Assembly: GCA_039028155.1 (NCBI GenBank)
Contig: JBCCIS010000015.1
Coordinates: forward strand, 36,772 to 100,771
Direction: 5' to 3'
DNA from: Pseudomonadota bacterium
GTDB lineage: Bacteria > Pseudomonadota > Alphaproteobacteria > SP197
DNA: 64,000 nt
A program made the translations under genes and the position numbers. This document shows, piece by piece, positions 28,084 through 36,264 of the stretch. How positions within the stretch are numbered: the first letter of the stretch is position 1; each line of letters starts with the position of its first letter. Under the pieces are notes generated by a model. The model saw only the letters and a program-made list of their open reading frames with translations, was not told where the DNA came from and ran no database searches.

Positions 28084-28647
28084 CTATTGCGCGGCGTCGT
28101 CGGCGGTCATGCCGGCGCCGGCGGTCTCACCATCGGAATCGCGCGGCGCATACCAACGCCATTCGCTTTCAAAGATCAACTGTTTCAAGTCGCTCATGCG
28201 CTGCGGATAGAGAATGCCGTCCAGGTGATCGAACTCGTGCTGCACGACAACCGCGTGCATGCCGGTCACCGTGCGGTCGATCGTTTCGCCCTCTGGCGTC
28301 ACGCCGGTGTAACGCACCTTGGGCGCACGCGGTACCAGCCCGCGCATCTCCGGCACCGAAAGACAGCCTTCCCAACCGTCGACCCGCTCGTCGCTCAAGA
28401 ATTCCCAGACCGGATTGACGATCGCCGTGACACCTTCGTATTCGGGATCCTCAGGCGTGATGAAGACAGCGACACGCACCGGTACATGAACCTGCGGCGC
28501 GGCAAGGCCGCGGCCACCCGCATCGTGCATGGTCTCGATCATGTCGTCGACCAGGCGGCGCACACCGGGCAGCGTGGGGTCGGGCACCTCCTCGGCACGG
28601 CGGTTCAAGACCGGATGCCCCATGCGGGCGATTTTGAGAATAGGCAC
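28084..28647 (-). CDS. def: peptide deformylase
   Basis: Removes the N-formyl group from nascent proteins. 187 residues. The three motifs are seen: GGRGLAAPQ (44-52), EGCLSVP (93-99, Cys95 a metal ligand) and QHEFDH (136-141, with His137, Glu138 and His141). The C-terminal tail of about 20 residues is acidic and longer than the core. No fmt gene is next to it, so this may be the second, non-housekeeping deformylase, as the genes near it are not rRNA or tRNA related. Ten bases separate it from the MBL gene. Confidence 0.94.
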   Translation of the reverse strand: MPILKIARMGHPVLNRRAEEVPDPTLPGVRRLVDDMIETMHDAGGRGLAAPQVHVPVRVAVFITPEDPEYEGVTAIVNPVWEFLSDERVDGWEGCLSVPEMRGLVPRAPKVRYTGVTPEGETIDRTVTGMHAVVVQHEFDHLDGILYPQRMSDLKQLIFESEWRWYAPRDSDGETAGAGMTADDAAQ

Positions 28648-28656
28648 GCGTTGCTC

Positions 28657-29541
28657 CTAGTTGTGCACGAGGTCGGAACCAGAATACCGGAATCCGAAGC
28701 CGCCGCCGCGGCCCGTGATGTGACCGATCGAGGGCAGCGGGAAATGCTGGGTCATGACGAGCACGTCGCGTTCGCAGTAGGTGTCCAGAAAACGGCGGCG
28801 CGTCACACCACCCAAAGCCGGATCGAAGTCGAAGTCGGGCGACCATTCGGGATGCGGCAGCTGCATCGGGCAATGGATGAGATCCCCGGTCATAACACCG
28901 TCGGCGCCGTTCGAGCTAAGGCGAAAGGCGACGTGACCAGCGGTGTGACCAGGCGTCGGTTCAAGCCAGATGTTGTCGTCCAGTTGATGGTCCATGTCGA
29001 CGATCACCGCCTGGCCAGACTCGATGACCGGCAGCACGCTTTCCTCATAGACCTTGTCTTCGCCGCCGGCCTCGGCCGCGGCGGCATCCAGTTCGGTGCG
29101 CGCGAAGACGTACTTGGCGTTCGGGAAGGTCGGCGCCCAGCGCCCGTCAAGCAGCTTGGTGTTCCAGCCGACGTGGTCGTAATGCATGTGGCTGCACATG
29201 ACGATGTCGACCTCCTCGGGCTGAACCCCGGCCGCCGCGAGCTTAAGCAGCAACGGCGATCCCTCAACCATGTGGGCATCGGGCGCGCTGGGGATGGTCT
29301 TGTGGTTGCCGATACAGGTATCGAGCAGGATCGTGTGATGGCCGGTCCTGACCAGATAGGTCTGGACCGGCATGATCAGTTCGCCCGATTGCGGGCAGAT
29401 GGCGGTGGGTTCAAGCCAGGCGCGATAGGGCGCAAGCGCATCCGGCACCGCGTCGGGAAAGTCGCGGTGGGGCAAGCCTGCCAGGTCGATCCGCTCGACA
29501 ACTGCCTGGACCTCAATGTCGCCAATGGCGAACGTGGTCAT
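28657..29541 (-). CDS. MBL-fold metallo-hydrolase
   Basis: 294 residues, no signal peptide. The metallo-beta-lactamase fold metal motif HMHYDH (about residues 118-123) is followed by TPGHTAGH, GDLIHCP and a late TQHFPLPS His. The pattern is that of AHL-lactonase or aryl-hydrolase-type members; substrate unknown. Its ATG overlaps the stop of the cupin oxygenase gene (29538-29541), so the two are coupled. Confidence 0.87.
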   Translation of the reverse strand: MTTFAIGDIEVQAVVERIDLAGLPHRDFPDAVPDALAPYRAWLEPTAICPQSGELIMPVQTYLVRTGHHTILLDTCIGNHKTIPSAPDAHMVEGSPLLLKLAAAGVQPEEVDIVMCSHMHYDHVGWNTKLLDGRWAPTFPNAKYVFARTELDAAAAEAGGEDKVYEESVLPVIESGQAVIVDMDHQLDDNIWLEPTPGHTAGHVAFRLSSNGADGVMTGDLIHCPMQLPHPEWSPDFDFDPALGGVTRRRFLDTYCERDVLVMTQHFPLPSIGHITGRGGGFGFRYSGSDLVHN

Positions 29542-30731
29542 GATTTGACGGCTAGCAACCCTTCTCTCACGAGCCGGCGAACCAGGACGAGCCGGCCCTT
29601 TTCATCAAGTCCGCCTGGTATGTCCGCTACCTTATAACTCGGGGTTGATGCCGCAAAGCGCAAGGACTCTTCGGCAAAAGCCGGGAACGCGACCTCCGCG
29701 CCGTGGTAGAGCAGCACCACCTGGTCGTCGCGCAACTCGATCTCGTAAAGCGCGGTTGCGCGGGGTTCGACCAAGGTCTCCTGGTCGATCTCTTCAAGCG
29801 CGGCAAGCTGCGTCAGCTGGCCTTCCAGGATCGGCCGGCGACTCTGCACGAACGTCTTCTCGATCTTGTCCCAGGCATTCGAAAGTGCGCCCGACTGGCG
29901 CAGCCGCTCCACGACATCCTCGAACAGCGCTTCCTTGCCGCGACTGTCGGCGAACGGCAGGGCGCGGCGGAACGTGGCGTCCTGGCGCACAAGATCGTCG
30001 ACCGCCTGAATCAACAGGTCCTTCCAGGTGTAGGACAGAATACCAAGCGTGACGTGCAGCGAGGTCTCCTCGGTCGCTTCGGCCTCGTGTACGACGCCGC
30101 GCGGAATATAGAGGGTATCACCCGTCTTGAGTTCGAAGGTGCGGACCGGCTCCATCTCCGCATAGTCCGGCGGGTTGGGCTTTTCATCCTTCAGCGGCAG
30201 CTCGCGGCCTTTGTCGTAGAGCCGCCACGTCTTGCTGCCGCCGGTCTGCAGGACAATGACGTCGTGGGTATCGTAGTGGCGCTTCAGCCCCTGGGCGCGC
30301 TCACTTTGGCGGCCGTGGCGGCTGCCCGGCGTCAGGTAGACATTGGCCTGGGCGGGCTGGCGCAGCTCCTGCTCGATGCCCCGGCACAGATGCCTTAAGG
30401 GCGGCCACTTGCCGTCGAGGCGTTCGAACACCACGCTGGCGCCGGCGCCGAACAACGCGAAGACCTTGGCCACGTCGACTTCGCGGCCGGACATGAAGTC
30501 CTCGTTCTTGACCGGCTCTTCGCTATCGACGACGCGCATGTCGTCGCGCCGGAAGGTTAGTTCCGACAGCAAGGTGTCGATGTTGTCGAGACTCAGGACG
30601 TCGGCGAAATAGCCGGGTTCGTTACGCTGAACCACGAGGGGTTCGCGTTCCCAGTAATCGCTGGCAAATGCGGTCTCATCGGCGGGCGCGATAAGACGGG
30701 CAAGGGCACCATGCCCCGGTTCGTTTTTCAT
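29538..30731 (-). CDS. JmjC/cupin_4 protein hydroxylase (ROX-like)
   Basis: 397 residues. Fe(II)/2-oxoglutarate-type oxygenase of the ribosomal-oxygenase (YcfD/RoxA) clade. The iron site is HYDTHDVIVLQTGG (His-x-Asp) with a distal His in YIPRGVVHEAEA. The N-terminal FASDYWEREPLVVQR and the C-terminal winged-helix-like part fit the RoxA layout. Known relatives hydroxylate ribosomal proteins; here the gene follows, 48 bases away, one for an acidic exported peptide. That makes a peptide substrate possible but unproved. Confidence 0.85.
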   Translation of the reverse strand: MKNEPGHGALARLIAPADETAFASDYWEREPLVVQRNEPGYFADVLSLDNIDTLLSELTFRRDDMRVVDSEEPVKNEDFMSGREVDVAKVFALFGAGASVVFERLDGKWPPLRHLCRGIEQELRQPAQANVYLTPGSRHGRQSERAQGLKRHYDTHDVIVLQTGGSKTWRLYDKGRELPLKDEKPNPPDYAEMEPVRTFELKTGDTLYIPRGVVHEAEATEETSLHVTLGILSYTWKDLLIQAVDDLVRQDATFRRALPFADSRGKEALFEDVVERLRQSGALSNAWDKIEKTFVQSRRPILEGQLTQLAALEEIDQETLVEPRATALYEIELRDDQVVLLYHGAEVAFPAFAEESLRFAASTPSYKVADIPGGLDEKGRLVLVRRLVREGLLAVKS

Positions 30732-30779
30732 ACTGATTTATCGGAGGTTGGCGGCGGCCGAAGCCGCCGCCAGCAATCG

Positions 30780-31007
30780 TCAACTGCCGTCGCCGTCGCT
30801 TTCCTCTTCCGAATCATCACTGGATTCGGAGCTATCGTCGCTGGCTTCGCTGCTGTCATCGCTTTCTTCCGAATCATCGGCGAAAGCCTGGCTGGAAGCC
30901 AAGGTTCCAACGCCCAAGACGACGGCGGCAAGACCGATCGCCTGGCGGCGCGTCACGATTTCCTCGTCGTCGAGGGTCAGTGTCGCGTCGTCATCAACCT
31001 TTTTCAT
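30780..31007 (-). CDS. short exported acidic repeat peptide with Tat-like signal
   Basis: 75 residues, start ATG 31007 with GGGAGGAG upstream. The N-terminus has an acidic MKKVDDDATLTLDDEE, then a TRRQAIG twin-arginine motif and a hydrophobic stretch ending in SSQAFA, so export by Tat is likely. The mature part is about 32 residues of Asp, Glu and Ser in four heptad-like units of type DDSSEAS, then DGDGS. It has no Cys. The next gene on the same strand is a JmjC/cupin hydroxylase. No family recognised; it could be a modified peptide or a calcium-binding tail. Confidence 0.6.
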   Translation of the reverse strand: MKKVDDDATLTLDDEEIVTRRQAIGLAAVVLGVGTLASSQAFADDSEESDDSSEASDDSSESSDDSEEESDGDGS

Positions 31008-31223
31008 ACACTCCTCCCACAATAGGATGCGAATGACTATCATCCGCACGGGGCGACTATAGACGGGTCCGAAGACGGCGGGCAACAAAGATTCATGCCG
31101 GAAAGCCGCCGGCGAGCGCTTCACAACCCGATATTGCTGTGATAGAAGCCGCCTCCCAATTGACTTGAGCCGAATCGGCCCCAAAAGGGGCCCTCGACGA
31201 CGCCGACGTTAAGGAGACGACCC

Positions 31224-31433
31224 ATCGTTCAAGTAAGTGTCCGCGACAACAATGTCGACCAGGCCCTGCGCGCGCTGAAGAAGAAGATGCAGCGCGAGGG
31301 TGTCTACCGCGAAATGAAGCTGCGCCGCCACTTCGAGAAGCCATCGGAGAAGCGCAAGCGCGAGCAGGCCGAGGCCGTGCGCCGCCAGCGCAAGCTGGCC
31401 AGGAAGCGTGCCCAGCGCGAAGGCGCCGATTAA
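31224..31433 (+). CDS. rpsU: 30S ribosomal protein S21, non-canonical ATC start
   Basis: 69 residues, full length and near-identical in pattern to bacterial S21: [20 protein letters not shown], then the Arg/Lys-rich tail [17 protein letters not shown] at 31211-31216 lies seven bases before ATC at 31224, at the position of the usual initiator Met. No ATG, GTG or TTG exists in frame back to the TGA at 31167, and the next downstream ATG falls inside the conserved core. So initiation at ATC is implied, unless the base is a sequencing error. An intrinsic terminator follows. Confidence 0.93.
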   Translation: MVQVSVRDNNVDQALRALKKKMQREGVYREMKLRRHFEKPSEKRKREQAEAVRRQRKLARKRAQREGAD

Positions 31434-31456
31434 CTAGTTAGATAGAGTTAGCGTTC

Positions 31457-31490
31457 AAGGGCGGTGCGCTCCGGCGCAGCCGCCCTTTTT
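31457..31490 (+). terminator. intrinsic terminator of rpsU
   Basis: AAGGGCGG at 31457-31464 pairs with CCGCCCTT at 31480-31487, with inner GCGC pairs and a one-base bulge, followed by a T run ending at 31490. It lies 24 bases past the rpsU stop and also separates it from the convergent pntB gene. Confidence 0.88.
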
Positions 31491-31502
31491 GCTGCCCAAT
31501 CG

Positions 31503-32894
31503 TCAGCCCAACGACTTGACGATGTCCTCGACCATCTTCTTGGCATCGGCGAACAGCATCATGGTGTTGTCGCGGTAGAAGAGCGGGTTGTCGATGCCGG
31601 CGTAACCGGGCGAGAGCGAACGCTTGACGACCAGCACCGTGTTCGATTTTTCCGCATCCAGGATCGGCATGCCGGCGATCGGGCTCGACGGGTCGGTCTT
31701 GGCCAGCGGATTGCAGACGTCGTTGGCACCGATGACGAAGGCGACGTCGGCGGTGGCGAACTGGCTGTTGATCTCCTCCAGTTCGAACACCTCGTCATAG
31801 GGCACGCTGGCCTCGGCCAGAAGCACGTTCATGTGGCCGGGCATGCGGCCGGCGACCGGGTGAATCGCATAGGCGACGTCGACGCCCGCCTCCTTCAAAA
31901 GATCGGCCATTTCGCGCACCGCGTGCTGGGCCTGCGCCACAGCCATGCCGTAGCCCGGCACGATGATGACCTTGCTGGCGTTCTGCATGATGAAGGCGGC
32001 GTCATCGGCGCTGCCCTGCTTCACCGTGCGATCGCCGAGATCAGCGCCGGGCGCGGCCCCCTCGCCGCCGAAACCGCCCAGAATGACGTTGAAGAACGAG
32101 CGGTTCATGCCCTTGCACATGATGTAGCTGAGGATCGCGCCGGACGAACCGACCAGCGCGCCGGTGATGATCAGAAGCTCGTTTTCCAGCGTGAAGCCGA
32201 TGCCAGCGGCCGCCCAGCCGGAATAGCTGTTCAGCATGGAGACGACGACCGGCATGTCGGCGCCGCCGATCGGGATGATCAAGGTGACGCCGATGACGAA
32301 GGCAAGGATCGCGATCAGCCAGAAGGCCAGTTCGCCCTGGCCTTGGGCAAACCAGACGCCGAGCGCGATGATCACGATGCCGATGGCGAGGTTCAGCATG
32401 TGCTGGCCGGGGAAGACGACCGGCGAACCGGACACCAGGCCCTGCAGCTTGGTGAATGCGATGACCGAGCCGGAGAACGTGATCGCGCCGATCGCCATGC
32501 CGAGCGCCATCTCGATACGGCTGGCGAGCTTGATCGTGCCGTCGGCGCCGACGATGTTGTACGCCTCCGGCGCGTAGAGTGCGGCGGCGGCGACCAGGAC
32601 GGCGGCCATGCCGACCAGGCTGTGGAATGCCGCCACCAGCTGCGGCATCGCCGTCATCTGGATCTTCAGCGCGATAACGACGCCGATCGCGCCACCGATC
32701 ACCAGGCCGGCGATGATCCAGGTGTAGGAGACGACCTCCGGGTTCAGGACCGTCGTCACGACGGCGATCACCATGCCGATGATGCCGATGATGTTGCCGC
32801 GCCTGGACGACGTCGGCGACGACAGGCCTTTCAGCGCCAGGATGAAGCAGATCGCTGCGATCAGATAGGCGATCGCGGAGAGGTTGGCTGACAT
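31503..32894 (-). CDS. pntB: NAD(P) transhydrogenase subunit beta
   Basis: 463 residues. Membrane subunit of the proton-translocating transhydrogenase that reduces NADP+ with NADH using the proton gradient. About eight or nine membrane helices come first (MSANLSAIAYLIAAICFILALKGLSS is typical, seen in parts), then the NADP(H)-binding domain III with VIIVPGYGMAVAQAQH, HPVAGRMPGHMNVLLAEA and KRSLSPGYAGIDNPLFY. Third gene of pntAA-pntAB-pntB. Confidence 0.96.
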   Translation of the reverse strand: MSANLSAIAYLIAAICFILALKGLSSPTSSRRGNIIGIIGMVIAVVTTVLNPEVVSYTWIIAGLVIGGAIGVVIALKIQMTAMPQLVAAFHSLVGMAAVLVAAAALYAPEAYNIVGADGTIKLASRIEMALGMAIGAITFSGSVIAFTKLQGLVSGSPVVFPGQHMLNLAIGIVIIALGVWFAQGQGELAFWLIAILAFVIGVTLIIPIGGADMPVVVSMLNSYSGWAAAGIGFTLENELLIITGALVGSSGAILSYIMCKGMNRSFFNVILGGFGGEGAAPGADLGDRTVKQGSADDAAFIMQNASKVIIVPGYGMAVAQAQHAVREMADLLKEAGVDVAYAIHPVAGRMPGHMNVLLAEASVPYDEVFELEEINSQFATADVAFVIGANDVCNPLAKTDPSSPIAGMPILDAEKSNTVLVVKRSLSPGYAGIDNPLFYRDNTMMLFADAKKMVEDIVKSLG

Positions 32895-32903
32895 GTCCCG
32901 GCC

Positions 32904-33200
32904 CTAGCGCTGCTTCTTCTTGAACATCTGCAGCATGCGCTGCGTCACCGTGAAGCCGCCGAATATGTTGACGGCGGCGAGCGTCACCGCGACGAACCCC
33001 AGGATCTTGGAGAGGTTCATGTCAGCGGGCCCGACGGCGATCAGCGCGCCGACGATGATGACGCTGGAGATCGCGTTGGTGACCGCCATCAGCGGCGTGT
33101 GCAGCGCCGGCGTCACGCTCCAGACCACGTAGTAGCCGACGAAGATCGCCAGCACGAAGACGGTCAGGCGGAAGACGAAGGGATCGACCGCAGCTTCCAT
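32904..33200 (-). CDS. pntAB: NAD(P) transhydrogenase subunit alpha, membrane part
   Basis: 98 residues with about three membrane helices. It has the conserved [20 protein letters not shown] (seen as [13 protein letters not shown] and VIIVGAL) and [14 protein letters not shown]. In alphaproteobacteria the alpha subunit is split, with this short piece between pntAA and pntB. It lies three bases after pntAA and nine before pntB, so all three are cotranscribed. Confidence 0.95.
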   Translation of the reverse strand: MEAAVDPFVFRLTVFVLAIFVGYYVVWSVTPALHTPLMAVTNAISSVIIVGALIAVGPADMNLSKILGFVAVTLAAVNIFGGFTVTQRMLQMFKKKQR

Positions 33201-33203
33201 TGT

Positions 33204-34361
33204 TCATTCTCCCCCTTGCGCGGCAGTCAGCGACGGATGAACGAGTTCGCCATCGCGCATGGCGCAGGCGCCGGCAATGACCTCGTCTTCCCAATCGATG
33301 GCAATGGCGCCCTGGTCGGCATCGACCATGGGCGACAGAAAGTTCAGCAGGTTGCGCGCGTAAAGCGCCGACGCGTCGGCCGCAAGCCGCGCGGCGACGT
33401 TGGCGAAACCGACGATGGTGACGCCGCCGGCCTGCACGACCTGATCATATTCGGTGAGCTCGCAGTTGCCGCCGCCCTCGGCCGCAAGATCGACGATGAC
33501 CGAACCGTTCTTCATATCAGCGACCATCTGAGCGGTGATCAGCTTGGGCGATGGCTTGCCTGGGATCTGGGCAGTGGTGATGCAGATATCGTTCTTCTTC
33601 AAGGCCTCGTGGATAGCCTCGGCCTGGCGGCGTTTGTAGTCCTCGCCCATTTCCTTGGCGTAACCGCCGGAGGTCTCGGCATCGGCGGCACCCTCGACCT
33701 CGACGAAGCTGGCACCCAGGCTCTCGACCTGTTCCTTGACGGCGGGCCGCACGTCGAACGCGGAGACGACGCCGCCCAACCGGCGCGCGGTTGCGATCGC
33801 CTGCAAGCCGGCGACACCGGCGCCCAGGATCAGAACCTTGGCGGGCGCAACGGTACCGGCGGCCGTCATCATCATCGGCATGACATGTTTGTAATAGATG
33901 CCGGCGTCCAGGACCGCCTTGTAACCGGCGAGGTTCGCCTGGGACGACAAGGCATCCATCGACTGCGCGCGACTGATGCGCGGCACCAGTTCCATGGCGA
34001 AGACGGTGAGATGGCGCTCGGCATAACCGGAGAACTGGCCGGTCTCGACCAGCGGATTGAGGAGGCCGATCAGGATCGCGCTCGCCGGGATCAGGGCCAA
34101 CTCATCGATGCCGCCATCGGCAAGCGTCATCGGCCGTTGGACCTTCAGGACGACGTTGGCACCGGCAAGCGTCTCACCGGCATCGGCGGCGATTTGAGCG
34201 CCTGCATCGGCGAAGGCCTGATCGGCCATGCCAGCGCCCTCGCCCGCACCGGTCTCAATCGCGATCTCGAACCCCAAACCGGCCAGTTTTTTCACCACGT
34301 CCGGAGACGCCGCCACGCGGGTCTCGCCCGCCCGGCGCTCCTTGATAATCGCGACTTTCAT
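33204..34361 (-). CDS. pntAA: NAD(P) transhydrogenase subunit alpha, NAD(H)-binding part
   Basis: 385 residues, soluble domain I. It resembles alanine dehydrogenase: KVAIIKERRAGETRVAASP at the N-terminus, VPRISRAQSMDALSSQANLA, and the dinucleotide motif VLILGAGVAGLQAIATARRLG. It hands hydride from NADH to the NADP site on PntB. First gene of the operon. The cell can thus draw on the proton gradient for NADPH. Confidence 0.95.
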   Translation of the reverse strand: MKVAIIKERRAGETRVAASPDVVKKLAGLGFEIAIETGAGEGAGMADQAFADAGAQIAADAGETLAGANVVLKVQRPMTLADGGIDELALIPASAILIGLLNPLVETGQFSGYAERHLTVFAMELVPRISRAQSMDALSSQANLAGYKAVLDAGIYYKHVMPMMMTAAGTVAPAKVLILGAGVAGLQAIATARRLGGVVSAFDVRPAVKEQVESLGASFVEVEGAADAETSGGYAKEMGEDYKRRQAEAIHEALKKNDICITTAQIPGKPSPKLITAQMVADMKNGSVIVDLAAEGGGNCELTEYDQVVQAGGVTIVGFANVAARLAADASALYARNLLNFLSPMVDADQGAIAIDWEDEVIAGACAMRDGELVHPSLTAAQGGE

Positions 34362-34486
34362 GCCTTCCCCGGTCCGCCCTCGTCCGTGTTGCGCTGCACC
34401 ATGACGGATGGGCCGGGGTTTGTGAAGCCCCTCCTGGGGGCGGAAATCCTACGAAATCGGGAGACCGCGCGGCCATGGCGAGGCGC

Positions 34487-34528
34487 TTGACGTCGCCACG
34501 CGACGTAGTAATTTAACCAAATGGTTAA
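34487..34528 (+). promoter_or_regulatory. leaderless promoter with operator over the arsR start
   Basis: TTGACG (34487-34492), 16 bases, TAATTT (34509-34514), then exactly six bases to the ATG at 34521, so transcription would start at or beside the A of ATG. The palindrome TTAACCA-AA-TGGTTAA (34513-34528) spans the -10 end and the first codons. No Shine-Dalgarno sequence is present. The ArsR product probably binds here and represses itself. Confidence 0.65.
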
Positions 34529-34904
34529 TCAACAACAGGACGAGCTTTCGTCTGCTTTTCACGCGCTGGCCGACCCGACGCGCCGCGCCATACTGGCCCG
34601 TCTGGCGCAAGGCGAAGCACCGGTCGGCGAACTGGCGCGGCCGTTTGCCATGTCGGCGCCAGCGATCACCAAACATCTGAAGGTGCTTGAGCGCGCCGGC
34701 CTGGTTCGCCGCCGCGTCGAGGGCCGCGTGCACCATTGCCGGCTGGAGGCCGGCCCGTTGACCCACGCCCAAGGCTGGATCGAAGAACACCGCGCGATCT
34801 GGGAACGCCAGTTCGATCGCCTGGCCCGCTACCTCGAGCGCACGACAGATAACGACGACGGCCATCAAACCGACACGACAAACGAGGAGGATCCAAAGTC
34901 ATGA
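34521..34904 (+). CDS. ArsR/SdpR-type winged-helix repressor
   Basis: 127 residues. The HTH core is FHALADPTRRAILARLAQGEAPVGELA (seen in parts), then APAITKHLKVLERAGLVRRR. No Cys metal site is present, so it is more like the SdpR/ArsR regulators that pair with an SRPBCC gene than a metal sensor. The stop overlaps the next ATG (ATGA at 34901-34904). The start has no ribosome-binding site, fitting a leaderless mRNA. Confidence 0.9.
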   Translation: MVNQQQDELSSAFHALADPTRRAILARLAQGEAPVGELARPFAMSAPAITKHLKVLERAGLVRRRVEGRVHHCRLEAGPLTHAQGWIEEHRAIWERQFDRLARYLERTTDNDDGHQTDTTNEEDPKS

Positions 34905-35347
34905 ACGCGCCACAGGTGAACACCGAAAGCTTGACCATGCGCCGCCGGTTCAAGGCGCCACGGGAGCGCGTCTTCAACGCCTTCACCGATCTGGAAGCCT
35001 TGCGCGCATGGTGGGGACCGGAAGGCATGGACCTGCCGGAAGCGTCGCTGGACCTGAAGGTCGGCGGCGCTTACGACTTTCATATGCGCAATTCGGAAGG
35101 CGGCATTCATCGCGTCCACGGCACCTATGTCGAGATCGACGAACCGGAACGCCTGGTCTTCACCTGGCAATGGGTACGCGACGAGCCGACGGCGGAAATG
35201 CTGGTCACGCTCACCTTTCACGACCTGGACGGTGAAACGGAGTTGGAGCTGTTTCAGGAAAGGATGCCGGACGCCGACTCCGTCGCCGCCCATCAAGGCG
35301 GCTGGACCAGCAGCTTCAACTGCCTCGAACAGTACCTGGCTGGATAG
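34901..35347 (+). CDS. SRPBCC (AHSA1-like) domain protein
   Basis: 148 residues, one START-like hydrophobic-pocket domain. Diagnostic stretches are RRRFKAPRERVFNAFTD, LRAWWGPEGM, HGTYVEIDEPERLVFTW and the terminal GGWTSSFNCLEQYL. It is coupled to the ArsR gene by ATGA overlap. That pairing is widespread and the ligand is unknown. A glutathione transferase follows on the same strand 16 bases later, which hints at a role with hydrophobic xenobiotics. Confidence 0.88.
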   Translation: MNAPQVNTESLTMRRRFKAPRERVFNAFTDLEALRAWWGPEGMDLPEASLDLKVGGAYDFHMRNSEGGIHRVHGTYVEIDEPERLVFTWQWVRDEPTAEMLVTLTFHDLDGETELELFQERMPDADSVAAHQGGWTSSFNCLEQYLAG

Positions 35348-35363
35348 GGAGAACAGATAGTTC

Positions 35364-35993
35364 ATGGCCGATCTCATTCTTTACGGCGCACCACTCAGCA
35401 ACTTCGTGCGCACCGCCCGCATCGCCTGTCACGAGAAGGGTGTCGACTACGATCTGGAATCAGACATCGAGCTCGGTGGTGACGAGCACAGGGCGCGCCA
35501 CCCCTTCGGCCTGATCCCCGCCATGCGCCACGGCGATGTCCGGCTGTTCGAGACGCTCGCCATCGCGACCTATGTCGACCGCGCCTTCGACGGCCCTGCT
35601 CTGGTGCCCGCCGACGCGCTGGGCGCGGCGCGCACCATGCAGTGGGTCAGCGCCTTCAACGACTTCGTCGTGCGCCATCTGGGCCGCGCCGTCATCTTCG
35701 AGCGTCTGGCCAAACCCCATTTCGGCATGGAGACCGACGAAGCACGTATCGCCGCCGCCATGCCACAGGTCGAGCGGATCATGGACGTCTATGCCGACAC
35801 GCTCGCCGACGCGCCCTATTTCGGCGGAGACGCGGCGACGCTGGCGGATTTCTTCATTATCGCCCAGATGTTCTATGCGGCGATCTGCCCGGAGACCGAA
35901 CAGATGATCGCCGGCAAACCGGCCATCACCGCGTGGATGGACCGCATGAACGAACGCGACAGCGTCCAGGCGACGGTACCGGACTTCGGCTAG
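35364..35993 (+). CDS. glutathione S-transferase family protein
   Basis: 209 residues. Thioredoxin-like N-terminal domain (LILYGAPLSNFVRTARIACHEKG in parts; HPFGLIPAMRHGDVRLFETLAI, with the Pro of the cis-Pro loop and the Glu/Thr pair that contacts glutathione), then an all-helical C-terminal domain. Class cannot be fixed. Third gene of the arsR-SRPBCC unit. The next copy of a palindromic repeat begins 26 bases after its stop. Confidence 0.87.
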   Translation: MADLILYGAPLSNFVRTARIACHEKGVDYDLESDIELGGDEHRARHPFGLIPAMRHGDVRLFETLAIATYVDRAFDGPALVPADALGAARTMQWVSAFNDFVVRHLGRAVIFERLAKPHFGMETDEARIAAAMPQVERIMDVYADTLADAPYFGGDAATLADFFIIAQMFYAAICPETEQMIAGKPAITAWMDRMNERDSVQATVPDFG

Positions 35994-36018
35994 AGCTTTT
36001 TTCGCTCTGACGGCATCA

Positions 36019-36120
36019 CCAGCCCGCTCCCCCTCCTCTGGGGCAAAACGCCGAGAGGCGTTTTCGCCGAGGCGACCCCGAGGATGCCGCCATGGGTGGC
36101 CGGGAGGGGCAGCGGGCTGG
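36019..36120. repeat. palindromic intergenic repeat, copy 1
   Basis: Left arm CCAGCCCGCTCCCCCTCC (36019-36036) pairs with the right arm ending GCGGGCTGG (36102-36120) with one mismatch. Between them sits a smaller perfect hairpin, AAAACGCC 36045-36052 with GGCGTTTT 36057-36064. A second copy of the same family is at 61030-61098: the arms and the stretch CCATGGGTGGCCGGGAGG are shared. Confidence 0.8.
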
Positions 36121-36264
36121 CACCGTTTCCGTGAAAACGGGAATCTTGCAGAGCAACCAGACAGCCTTCTGCCTAGGTCGTCATTCGGATGAGAAATCCG
36201 GGCGGGCCTGCTATATGGGTTCCAAGGTGGCGCATCGGAACCTGGAGCAACGGAGCCCCGTCGA

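Noticed and set aside
27655..29637. 660-codon plus-strand frame over COQ9, def and the MBL gene
   Set aside because: Spans three genes with intact catalytic motifs on the other strand.
31464..34490. Two plus-strand frames of 475 and 463 codons over pntB and pntAA
   Set aside because: Antisense of a complete transhydrogenase operon; compositional shadows.
36045..36064. AAAACGCC/GGCGTTTT hairpin as terminator of the GST gene
   Set aside because: Only four T follow and it sits inside the palindromic repeat, so it is better described as part of that repeat.
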